Part shown: piece by piece, positions 7,647-14,083 of the stretch | Layout: each line of letters begins with the position of its first letter | Position numbering within the stretch: the first letter of the stretch is position 1 | The notes under the pieces: generated by a model | What the model was told of the DNA's origin: nothing | The model's input: only the letters and a program-made list of their open reading frames with translations | Database searches by the model: none | Translations under genes and position numbers: made by a program | From: Acidobacteriota bacterium | Lineage (GTDB): Bacteria > Acidobacteriota > Blastocatellia > Pyrinomonadales > Pyrinomonadaceae | Assembly: GCA_023391155.1 (NCBI GenBank) | Contig: JAEWBM010000027.1 | Coordinates: 1 to 17,280, forward strand | Length of the DNA stretch: 17,280 nt | Reading direction: 5' to 3'

Positions 7647-8273
7647 CTAAATAGCGGGCAATTTGGGCATTTCATCTGCCGGGCGTGCTGTTTCGCTGCC
7701 TGACCGCGAATCGCGGCAGTCCGCCTCGAATCTACGTAGAACGTCGATCTGCGACGGCTGAATATCTGTGAAAGGCCGGACACGTTTGATGGTAGCAATA
7801 GCGTCCTCCATACTCCTGCCTTCGCCGATCAAGAACGCCGCCGCCATTGTTGGCCCTCTTCCAAGCCCCGTCTGGCAATGGATATATACGCTTTCACCGC
7901 GTCGAACTATACGTCGAATAAATTCGCACCCCTGGTACAGCTGTTCCAGGGTCGGTGCCTCACCGTCGGTTGTTGGCAGTTGTAAGTACTCGCCAAAGCC
8001 GATCCCGTTCTCGACGTCGCTATAGCCCGTTCGCATATTTACGCTCGCGGCTATACCTAAATTCGCGAGCCGTCGATGTGCGAACTTCCCGTGCTGGGGT
8101 CCGAGATAGATCTGTTCCGTTATTTTGTGGTACCGCATTATCGGGATACCGAACACCGTCGGGATGCCGTGTCCCACGGCCCAGGCCCACAGTTCCCCCG
8201 GCCCCGCGGAGCCCACTTTGCGGCGAAACTGCCCGACCCAACCCCAGATCCGTTGCGGCAATGGTTTTCCCAT
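7647..8273 (-). CDS. Dual-specificity protein phosphatase
   Basis: This is a cysteine-dependent phosphatase of the dual-specificity/PTP fold. The signature HCQTGLGRGP (residues 132-141) gives the P-loop with nucleophile Cys133 and phosphate-binding Arg139 (HC-x5-R). TTDGEAP (101-107) supplies the expected general acid Asp103. Family members remove phosphate from Tyr/Ser/Thr, phosphoinositides or RNA 5' ends; the substrate here cannot be inferred. The core starts near MRYHKITEQIYLGPQ (residue 46), the usual beginning of such domains. The first 45 residues, rich in Trp and Gly, are an extra N-terminal region with no signal peptide I can defend. ATG 8273 has only a distant GGAG upstream; Met46 is an alternative start. 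A TATAAT box lies 17 bases upstream. The gene runs divergently from the polysaccharide-deacetylase cassette. Confidence 0.88.
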   Translation of the reverse strand: MGKPLPQRIWGWVGQFRRKVGSAGPGELWAWAVGHGIPTVFGIPIMRYHKITEQIYLGPQHGKFAHRRLANLGIAASVNMRTGYSDVENGIGFGEYLQLPTTDGEAPTLEQLYQGCEFIRRIVRRGESVYIHCQTGLGRGPTMAAAFLIGEGRSMEDAIATIKRVRPFTDIQPSQIDVLRRFEADCRDSRSGSETARPADEMPKLPAI

Positions 8274-8290
8274 ATCGATTACCGGCTCCG

Positions 8291-8296
8291 ATTATA
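8291..8296 (-). promoter_or_regulatory. Consensus -10 box (TATAAT) for the phosphatase gene
   Basis: The minus strand carries an exact TATAAT 17 bases before the phosphatase ATG. The -35 is weak; the nearest TTGGAA is 20 bases away. Transcription would begin about 10 bases before the start codon, so the mRNA leader would be very short. Confidence 0.5.
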
Positions 8297-8361
8297 CTGC
8301 GCATTTCTGATCTCGCTTCCAATGATTTCTGCCGGCGCCCGAAACACCCTAGAAATATTTG

Positions 8362-8390
8362 TTCCGATTTGGGTGCGAATATGGTAGATT
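8362..8390 (+). promoter_or_regulatory. Candidate promoter for the deacetylase leader
   Basis: TAGATT (8385-8390) is preceded by TGG, making an extended -10. TTCCGA lies 17 bases upstream (8362-8367) as a poor -35. It would start transcription near 8397, just ahead of the candidate structured leader. Four of six -10 bases match, so this is only a suggestion. Confidence 0.3.
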
Positions 8391-8411
8391 GTTCTAAAAG
8401 TTCACTCTTTT

Positions 8412-8543
8412 TGAGATCACTGTCCGATTGCCCGAAAAAATGGGCTTCCCTTAGCGGTATCTGTCTCCGGTAATGCGAGGACGATGCACCACTACGTCAG
8501 ATCTCAGCGATCCCTTTGGGCCTCCGGTTTTCCGGGGCTTTTT
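8412..8543 (+). ncRNA. Candidate structured leader RNA upstream of the polysaccharide deacetylase
   Basis: This gene-free stretch contains nested complementarity. A closing stem is formed by TGAGATC (8412-8418) with GATCTCA (8500-8506). An inner hairpin is GCCC (8430-8433) with GGGC (8442-8445). A second is GTCTC (8463-8467) with GAGGAC (8477-8482), with one bulged G. A terminator-like hairpin follows at 8520-8543. CTCCGG occurs both at 8465-8470 and in the left arm of the terminator (8522-8527). The upstream copy could pair with CCGGGG (8532-8537) and act as an antiterminator while disrupting the second inner hairpin. This is the layout expected of a cis-regulatory switch or a small RNA. I compared it from memory with common riboswitch consensus motifs and recognised none. 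The pairings are seen directly; the function is inference. Confidence 0.35.
8520..8543 (+). terminator. Terminator-like hairpin immediately before the deacetylase start
   Basis: GCCTCCGG (8520-8527) pairs with CCGGGGC (8532-8538) around a TTTT loop, with T8523 bulged, followed by five Ts (8539-8543). It ends only 5 bases before ATG 8549, so in full form it would block transcription into the cassette. It would also bury the only G-rich stretch near the start codon. Confidence 0.5.
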
Positions 8544-8548
8544 CATTT

Positions 8549-9511
8549 ATGCCCGCGATTGCACTAAAGCATTTTCTTCGCCGCACTGCCGGCTATGTCG
8601 AGATCGTTGAACAGAGACTTCGTTCGTCCAACAATAAACCGCAGGCCTGCATCTTTTACTATCATCGGGTATCAGACATTCCCTTTCGGGACCGCCGGCT
8701 GGACGATCGCAACGTCACCCCCGCCTTGCTCGAAAGCCATATCGCCGCTCTTGCCAAGAGCTGTGAGATCGTTCCGCTGACAGAGATCAAGTCCCGCTTT
8801 GCTACCGGCTTATCACCCAAGAGGCCCATTGTCAGCCTCACGTTTGATGACGGCTATGCGAATTTTCGCCATTCGGTACTGCCTATTCTTGAGCGATACG
8901 GCGTGCCGGCAATGCTTTCCGTCGTGACCTCTTATGTTGGTTCGCTATCGCCCGCGCCATTCGATAGATGGGCCCGGACAAATCATGGACGGGCTCCCCT
9001 CGACGCGTGGAAGATGGCAAGTTGGGACGATCTCGAAGCTTGCATCCGCTCGGGTTTGGTGACGATCGGAGCTCATTCTCATGCACACGTTAGAGCTGCC
9101 GGATGCTCCGCTGAGAAACTACATGATGAGGCATTCACGTCCGGGAGGATCCTTCGCGAAAGGTTAGGCGGCAAACATGGCCGCCTATATGCTTATCCCT
9201 TTGGGAACTCGCTCCTCGGGCATGTTTCGGACGATTATGAACAGGCGGTTCGCTCCGCCGGATTCCAGTTGGCGGTGACCACCGATGTCGGACTTGTAAC
9301 CCCTGAAACAGGACGTTTCCGAATGCCCCGGCTCGAGGCTCATTCTCAGGACACGCCGGAGATGCTTTTGGCTCGCTGCTCAGGTGCCATCTCACCTCTC
9401 TATCTCAAGAATCTTGTTCACCGTATCGCTGCCGTTTTGAACCGCAGCCACCGGGCTCCGGCGGCACCCGCAAAGCCGCGATCAAATAAGGAAGAGAACG
9501 CAGTATGTTAG
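8549..9511 (+). CDS. Polysaccharide deacetylase (NodB/CE4 family)
   Basis: This enzyme is predicted to remove N-acetyl (or O-acetyl) groups from an amino-sugar polymer. The CE4 motifs are present in order (320-aa numbering): LTFDDGY (97-103) with catalytic/metal Asp100 and Asp101; GAHSHAH (174-180) supplying the two metal histidines 176 and 180; and YAYPFG (214-219), the motif 3 region. The opening ACIFYYHRVSD is typical of deacetylases found in exopolysaccharide loci. No signal peptide is evident, so it may act in the cytoplasm or be exported otherwise. I chose ATG 8549. A TTG at 8516 is in frame, but it would place the terminator hairpin inside the coding sequence. Neither start has a clear Shine-Dalgarno. 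The 3' end overlaps the GNAT gene by 7 bases, so the two are co-translated. Confidence 0.88.
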   Translation: MPAIALKHFLRRTAGYVEIVEQRLRSSNNKPQACIFYYHRVSDIPFRDRRLDDRNVTPALLESHIAALAKSCEIVPLTEIKSRFATGLSPKRPIVSLTFDDGYANFRHSVLPILERYGVPAMLSVVTSYVGSLSPAPFDRWARTNHGRAPLDAWKMASWDDLEACIRSGLVTIGAHSHAHVRAAGCSAEKLHDEAFTSGRILRERLGGKHGRLYAYPFGNSLLGHVSDDYEQAVRSAGFQLAVTTDVGLVTPETGRFRMPRLEAHSQDTPEMLLARCSGAISPLYLKNLVHRIAAVLNRSHRAPAAPAKPRSNKEENAVC

Positions 9512-10545
9512 ATCTTCGAACCGCTTCGCCCGACGAGATCGCCTCGTGGGATGATCTGATCACGCAATTCCGCGGCAGCCGCGTAACGCATTCCACCCAT
9601 TGGATACGGTCACTGGAAAATTATTTTAGCGGGGAGCCCCTCTACCTGGTTTACGAGCGTTCAAGTCGAATCGTTGGACTCTTGCCCGGCCTCATCGTCG
9701 AGAAAGGCCCGCTCCGTCTTTTCGGTTCACCTCTTCCCGGATGGCAAACGGTCAGCATGGGGCCGGTCTTCGATCCCAAGCTGGCAACGACTGCAGAGCT
9801 GATCGATCCGCTTCCCCGATTTCTGGAGCAGAACTACGGCGTCCATCACATCGAGATAATGTCTGATCGGCTCGACCCGGCTGCGATGGAGTCAAATCAT
9901 TTCACGGGACGCGTTGAATATACTTTCAAGGCTCCGTTGCACCCGAGTGACCCCGCCAAAACGTTCGCGGGCCTGAAAGGCTCTGCCCGCCGCAACATAC
10001 GCCGCGGAGAGCGGCTCGGCCTGTCGGTAAGATTCACCGACGATCCCGATTTTGCGGATGAAGTGTTCGAGCAGGCCGCCGAGGTCTATCTTCGGGGAGG
10101 CAATGTCATTCCGTTTACAAAAGAACGGATCCGGGAGTTCATGGAAAATATGAAACGCGGCGGGGATTTGGTCGCCGCCGGTGTCTACCTGCCCGATAGC
10201 GACATCTGTATAGCCAGCTCGCTCTTTACCATTTCTAACAACGAACTCGTTCTTTGGATGTGGGCCCATCGCCATGAATATCGTTGGCATTGCCCGACCG
10301 AAATGATGACGTGGACCGTAATGAAACATGCGATGGAGCAAGGCTGCGACCGTTTCGATCTAATGGGCCGGGGCGATTTCAAGACAAAGTTCGGAGCGTC
10401 CCTGGCGAGCGATAAGATCAGGTGGGTCCGAAGCCGTTACAGGCTACTCAGCGTCGCCCGTGACGCAGCGGAACGATTATATCGGCTCCAGCAATCGCTT
10501 CGAGGTCGGTATGCGCGGCGGCAACTTGCGGCTGCGGCCAAATAA
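9505..10545 (+). CDS. GNAT/FemAB-like acyltransferase (CelD/BcsL-type)
   Basis: This 346-aa protein has the two-lobed GNAT (Acetyltransf_6/FemAB-like) architecture. An N-terminal lobe begins LRTASPDEIASWDDLI. A basic linker, KGSARRNIRRGERLGLSVRF, is at about 155-175. The C-terminal lobe contains the conserved CDRFDLMGRGDFKTKFGA (about 280-297), characteristic of the group annotated as cellulose-biosynthesis or FemAB-like acetyltransferases. Such enzymes transfer an acyl or aminoacyl group to an amine, often on surface polymers. Donor and acceptor are unknown here. AAGGAAGAG lies about 9 bases before ATG 9505. The start overlaps the deacetylase stop by 7 bases and the stop is 3 bases before the ATP-grasp gene, so the three genes form one transcription unit. 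Confidence 0.82.
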   Translation: MLDLRTASPDEIASWDDLITQFRGSRVTHSTHWIRSLENYFSGEPLYLVYERSSRIVGLLPGLIVEKGPLRLFGSPLPGWQTVSMGPVFDPKLATTAELIDPLPRFLEQNYGVHHIEIMSDRLDPAAMESNHFTGRVEYTFKAPLHPSDPAKTFAGLKGSARRNIRRGERLGLSVRFTDDPDFADEVFEQAAEVYLRGGNVIPFTKERIREFMENMKRGGDLVAAGVYLPDSDICIASSLFTISNNELVLWMWAHRHEYRWHCPTEMMTWTVMKHAMEQGCDRFDLMGRGDFKTKFGASLASDKIRWVRSRYRLLSVARDAAERLYRLQQSLRGRYARRQLAAAAK

Positions 10546-10548
10546 ACC

Positions 10549-11727
10549 ATGAAAGTTAAGATTCCTATCGCCGTCGTCCTCGGCGACATCGATATGCTGC
10601 GCCCTTTGGTGCTTGCGGGCATTCCCGCCGCCGTTTGTGCCGGCCCCCGGGCATTGCCGCGATATTCCCGTTACGCCCGGACGATGATTCCCTGGCGCGA
10701 CCCATGGATCGAGCCCGACGCACTCGTCGATGAACTTATGCGTTTCGGAGCGGAACAGAAGGAAAAACCCATCTTGTTCTATGAATCTGACGCTGACCTG
10801 CTCATGATCTCTCGCCATCGTGATCGTCTTGCAGAATCATATCGGTTTGTAATACCCGATCCCGAGATAGTGGAGATACTCGTGGATAAGCTTCGATTTC
10901 AGGATCTTGCACGGTCGCTAAAACTTCCGGTTCCCGCAAGCAAATTCTTCCCAGCAAATGAAACCAACGCCACGGCGAATGGCCTCGCATTCCCGGTCAT
11001 CGCAAAGCCCTTAACGCGGCGAGTGGCGGAATGGGCTCCCGTCGCCGGTCTAAGCAAAGCCGTCAGCCTTTCGAACGAATCCGAACTGTTCGAATTTCAC
11101 GAACGGATGCGTGACCTCGGGATCGACTTTCTTGTTCAGGAACTCATCCCGGGCGATGAAAGCCGGATCGAAAGCTATCATGTTTACATCGACGGCAACG
11201 GATCGATCGCGGGGGAATTCGCCGGGAAAAAGATCCGCACCTACCCGCAAAAGTTTGGACAGAGCTGTGCTCTCACATTAACGGACGCTGAGGATGTGAT
11301 CGAACTGGGCCGCCAGATTGTCGAAAGGGTCGGCCTCCGTGGCGTGGCTAAACTCGATTTTAAGCGAAGGCCCGACCGAGAACTTGCGCTTCTCGAGATC
11401 AATCCGCGCTTCAATCTCTGGCACCATCTCGGAGCGGTCGCGGGAGTGAACCTACCGCTTATTGTTTATTGCGATCTAACGGGTCGGCCGCGTCCGTCAA
11501 AGAGCGTCGCCAGGGCCGGTACAAATTGGTGCCGACTATGGCAAGATGTTTTCGCCGCGAGGGCCGAAGGCGTGCCACTTCGGCGGTGGCTTCCGTGGGC
11601 GATCAAATGTGAGGCAAAGGCCGGGCTCGCGTTCGACGACCCGCTGCCCGTTTTCAGGGCATTTTTCTACCGGGCGACCCATCGTCGAAAACCGCCGCCC
11701 GCTCGGTCAATCGCTGCCCCAGCATAG
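10549..11727 (+). CDS. ATP-grasp ligase (COG3919-like carboxylate-amine ligase)
   Basis: This ligase is predicted to activate a carboxylate as acyl-phosphate with ATP and join it to an amine. The N-terminus IPIAVVLGDIDMLRPLVLAG is like the pre-ATP-grasp domain of COG3919, a group that includes D-aspartate ligase. The ATP-grasp part shows PVIAKP (149-154; Lys153 for ATP), LVQELIPGDES (195-205), VAKLDFK (266-272; Asp270) and LLEINPRFN (281-289), where Glu283 and Asn285 are the expected Mg ligands. The substrate is not determined. Only 3 bases separate it from the GNAT gene. Its last 74 bases overlap the end of mpl on the other strand, and the extreme C-terminus is a Pro/Ala/Arg-rich tail without family features. 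Confidence 0.85.
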   Translation: MKVKIPIAVVLGDIDMLRPLVLAGIPAAVCAGPRALPRYSRYARTMIPWRDPWIEPDALVDELMRFGAEQKEKPILFYESDADLLMISRHRDRLAESYRFVIPDPEIVEILVDKLRFQDLARSLKLPVPASKFFPANETNATANGLAFPVIAKPLTRRVAEWAPVAGLSKAVSLSNESELFEFHERMRDLGIDFLVQELIPGDESRIESYHVYIDGNGSIAGEFAGKKIRTYPQKFGQSCALTLTDAEDVIELGRQIVERVGLRGVAKLDFKRRPDRELALLEINPRFNLWHHLGAVAGVNLPLIVYCDLTGRPRPSKSVARAGTNWCRLWQDVFAARAEGVPLRRWLPWAIKCEAKAGLAFDDPLPVFRAFFYRATHRRKPPPARSIAAPA

Positions 11728-13117
11728 TCAAAAGCTTTTCGTGGATGCCGCCGAAGCCACCGTTGGACATAATTGCGACGACATCACCCTCTCTTAATTC
11801 GGGTTTTAAATGTTCCAGGATAGCGTCGGCGTCAGGGTAGGAAAAAGCCGATTTTCCCTGCATCTCGATATCCGCAACCAGCTCGCCCACGTCCAAGACC
11901 TTTCCCAGTTCGCTCGCCTTTGAGGTGTTGTATACGCCCGAGATGATCACATGATCGGCGTAAGAGAACGCCTTTGAGTACGGCTCCTGAAAGACCGCCA
12001 GCCTGGACGACCAAGACCGCGGCTCGAAAACGGCGATCAAACGCCGCCCGTCATACTTCATCCTGAGCGCCCGCAGCGTTTCTTCGACCGCAGTCGGGTG
12101 ATGGGCGAAATCGTCGATCACCGTAACGCCGCCGACGGTGCCGCGTACCTCCATCCGCCGCTTCACGGATTTGAACGTATCAAGAGCCTCCTGCATCTTC
12201 GCTTGGCTGATGCCCCATGCATCCGCGGCGATCATCACCGCGAGACAGTTCCGGACGTTAAATTCCCCGACAAGATGCGTCTCAAATTCGCCCCACCGCT
12301 CGCCCTCTCGATAAACCTTGAAAAGTGTCCGTTCACCTGTAAGGTCAATGTCTCTCGCCTGCCATTTGGCGTCATCCGCAAGGCCGAACGTCTCGACGTT
12401 GGTGTAGAGCTTCCCCTCCATATCTTTCAAGACGTCACGCACCACCGGCGAATCGATACCCGCTATCAATCGCCCATTTCCCGGCACAAGGTTCATTAGC
12501 CGAGAGAACTCCCACTTGATGTCATCAAGCGTGTCGTAAATATCGGCGTGGTCAAACTCGATGTTGTTGACGATGGCGATCTCGGGCAGGTAGTGCATGA
12601 ACTTCGGCTTCTTATCAAAATAGGCAGTGTCATATTCGTCACCCTCGACGACGAAAAAGTCGCTGCCCGTCACGCGAAAGCTCGCTCCGAAATTCTGCAC
12701 GATGCCGCCGACCAAAAAGCTCGGGTCCAGCCCGCCCACCTCGCACATCCATGTGGCAATACTGGTCGTCGTGGTTTTTCCATGTGTGCCCGCGATCACC
12801 AGCGAACGCCGGCCTCGGATGAACTCTTCCTGCACGATCTCGGCCATGGACCGGTAGGTCATACGACGGTTCAAAACCTCTTCCAGCTCGGCGTTGCCGC
12901 GCGAGATCGCATTACCTACCACGACGCAATCGGCACCGATATCCGCATTATCTGCTTTATAGCCGGTGGTAACTTCGATGCCCAGCTCCGAAAGTTGGGT
13001 CGACATTGGCGGGTAAACGTTTTGGTCAGATCCCGTCACGAGGTGCCCCCGCGCCTGCAGCATCCCCGCCAGCGACGCCATCGCCGTCCCGCAGATCCCG
13101 ATCAAATGGTAGTGCAT
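11654..13117 (-). CDS. mpl: UDP-N-acetylmuramate:L-Ala-gamma-D-Glu-meso-DAP ligase
   Basis: Mpl recycles peptidoglycan by attaching the tripeptide L-Ala-D-Glu-mDAP directly to UDP-MurNAc, bypassing MurC, MurD and MurE. The Mur ligase layout is clear: an N-terminal UDP-binding domain opening MHYHLIGICGTAMASLAGML; the ATP loop AGTHGKTTTTS (about 109-119); VEGDEYDTAYFDKKPKF, diagnostic of Mpl rather than MurC; NIEFDHADIY; and in the last domain DDFAHHPTA and FEPRSWSS. At 487 aa it is about 30 longer than E. coli Mpl (457). The surplus includes a roughly 20-residue tail after the conserved GGFGGIHEKLLTMLG, encoded where the gene overlaps the ATP-grasp gene. The start is 6 bases after the nucleotidyltransferase stop. 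No Shine-Dalgarno is visible, so translation may be coupled to that gene. Confidence 0.96.
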   Translation of the reverse strand: MHYHLIGICGTAMASLAGMLQARGHLVTGSDQNVYPPMSTQLSELGIEVTTGYKADNADIGADCVVVGNAISRGNAELEEVLNRRMTYRSMAEIVQEEFIRGRRSLVIAGTHGKTTTTSIATWMCEVGGLDPSFLVGGIVQNFGASFRVTGSDFFVVEGDEYDTAYFDKKPKFMHYLPEIAIVNNIEFDHADIYDTLDDIKWEFSRLMNLVPGNGRLIAGIDSPVVRDVLKDMEGKLYTNVETFGLADDAKWQARDIDLTGERTLFKVYREGERWGEFETHLVGEFNVRNCLAVMIAADAWGISQAKMQEALDTFKSVKRRMEVRGTVGGVTVIDDFAHHPTAVEETLRALRMKYDGRRLIAVFEPRSWSSRLAVFQEPYSKAFSYADHVIISGVYNTSKASELGKVLDVGELVADIEMQGKSAFSYPDADAILEHLKPELREGDVVAIMSNGGFGGIHEKLLTMLGQRLTERAAVFDDGSPGRKMP

Positions 13118-13123
13118 GTGTTG

Positions 13124-13732
13124 TCAGTTGAGATGTCGAATCCTAGTTCGCAGTAGGTCTATTGAACCAGGATCAAACGCTGTATTCGCAAGTTCTTTTT
13201 CAAGTACCGCAAGGCGATCCCGAATCACGTCATTCTCTACTTTCGAGGCGACCAATTCGACTCGCTCCAAGAAGGTCTCTGTTTGCATGAGATCGGACAG
13301 AAAAAGAGCAGTTATGAATTCAAAGTCCTTTCGCCGGCCGGCGACTAACTTGCTTACGCCAACATCGTGAATCTCCACACAATGGGCCACTAACTCTCCA
13401 GACCCATTTGCGAGAGGAACAAGTCGTTCTTCCCAGCCGATGGGCAAAATTATCGTCGCGAGTCCGACCGCATCGGCGTAAATGCCCGATTCATGTTGAT
13501 AATCCGTAAGGATACCCAATTCCCGATTAATGAGGGCCCTAACGTCAGCTTGACCGCCTGCGTACAGGAGATCGCATTCGATGCTTCTCCGCGCGATCTC
13601 GGGGATTTGATCAGTAACTGCGTGAATCGCCTGCGACCCCGCGATGATCGGCAAACCGTCAACCGGGAGCTTGCGAATATCCTCTAAAAGTTTATACAGG
13701 CTCGATCTCTGCACACTTTTGCAGGATGGCAT
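13124..13732 (-). CDS. Nucleotidyltransferase-fold protein (DUF6036-like), TA-like pair member
   Basis: This 202-aa protein resembles the DUF6036/AbiEii-type nucleotidyltransferase proteins found in many toxin-antitoxin-like pairs. Visible features are IIAGSQAIHAV (29-39), the Gly-Ser turn of the NTase fold, and SIECDLLYAG (50-59), where Glu52 and Asp54 replace the usual Asp-x-Asp metal pair. The later VEIHDVGVSKLVAGRRKDFE matches the conserved HDL..SK...R.KD block of this superfamily and is the strongest evidence. If active it would transfer a nucleotide to RNA or protein, but that is inference. The first 41 bases overlap the upstream 108-aa gene in another frame, and the stop is 6 bases before mpl. 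GC looks lower than in neighbouring housekeeping genes (about 45-52% on lines counted by hand). The call as an NTase relative is good; the call as a toxin is not proven. Confidence 0.7.
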   Translation of the reverse strand: MPSCKSVQRSSLYKLLEDIRKLPVDGLPIIAGSQAIHAVTDQIPEIARRSIECDLLYAGGQADVRALINRELGILTDYQHESGIYADAVGLATIILPIGWEERLVPLANGSGELVAHCVEIHDVGVSKLVAGRRKDFEFITALFLSDLMQTETFLERVELVASKVENDVIRDRLAVLEKELANTAFDPGSIDLLRTRIRHLN

Positions 13733-14018
13733 CCCGCTCTTTTCTCGTTAATATGCCGGTGAACGGGGAGGAGGATCTCAGCCGCTGCGCGTCATCAGTT
13801 TGGGAGATGAGCAATCGACCGATCTCGTCGGGTGTATTCGATTCCAAAATACTCTGCCATTCCCTTAGAGGAGCACCTGCCTCACCCCTGAAGTTCTCAT
13901 TTCTCAGCCAGCGTGCAACGTTCGCCTTCGCTCTGCGGATAACGGTTCCCTCATCGCCACGCATCTTTTCGACGACGGCTTTGTGAAGTTCGAGCGATAA
14001 GAGATCAACGAAGGTCAT
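13692..14018 (-). CDS. Small partner protein of the nucleotidyltransferase, possible antitoxin
   Basis: This is a 108-aa mostly helical protein with no signal peptide or membrane segment. It opens LLSLELHKAVVEKMRGDEGT and has RAKANVARWLRNEN (about 29-42), a Trp-centred WQSILES segment, and a C-terminal block DDAQRLRSSSPFTGILTRKERDAIL. I recall that last pattern (RLRQSSPFAGVLSxxER) from small proteins lying next to nucleotidyltransferase or PIN genes. That recollection, plus the 41-base overlap with the downstream NTase gene, is why I call it a partner or antitoxin. There is no ribosome site, because a perfect extended -10 box lies only 8 bases upstream of the ATG. It is the first gene of the operon that continues into mpl. 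Its biochemical role is unknown. Confidence 0.65.
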   Translation of the reverse strand: MTFVDLLSLELHKAVVEKMRGDEGTVIRRAKANVARWLRNENFRGEAGAPLREWQSILESNTPDEIGRLLISQTDDAQRLRSSSPFTGILTRKERDAILQKCAEIEPV

Positions 14019-14026
14019 TTAAAGGA

Positions 14027-14035
14027 ATTATATCA
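14027..14035 (-). promoter_or_regulatory. Extended -10 promoter (TGATATAAT) giving a leaderless mRNA
   Basis: The minus strand reads TGATATAAT: a perfect TATAAT at 14032-14027 with the TG extension. Only 8 bases separate it from ATG 14018, so transcription should start 0-2 bases before the start codon. No clear -35 hexamer is seen, as is common for extended -10 promoters. Confidence 0.6.
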
Positions 14036-14039
14036 GATA

Positions 14040-14054
14040 TAAGCGCTATGCTTA
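14040..14054. promoter_or_regulatory. Inverted repeat next to the NTase-operon promoter, possible operator
   Basis: TAAGC (14040-14044) and GCTTA (14050-14054) form a perfect 5-bp inverted repeat with a 5-base centre. It lies immediately upstream of the -10 box of the 108-aa gene, roughly in the -20 to -35 interval. TA-like operons are often autoregulated at such sites. The repeat is short enough to be chance. Confidence 0.3.
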
Positions 14055-14083
14055 GCGACCATGACGGCGTCATGTCTTGGGGA

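Noticed and set aside
8395..8548. A known riboswitch class (c-di-GMP, TPP, SAM, cobalamin, glycine, fluoride, ZTP, guanidine) or a small SRP RNA in the deacetylase leader.
   Set aside because: None of the conserved core sequences I can recall for these classes is present, so I left it as an unclassified structured RNA.
12548..13156. A 202-codon open frame on the plus strand across the 5' half of mpl.
   Set aside because: It lies wholly antisense to a confidently identified Mpl. Its protein has no recognisable motifs, and long antisense frames are expected at this GC content.
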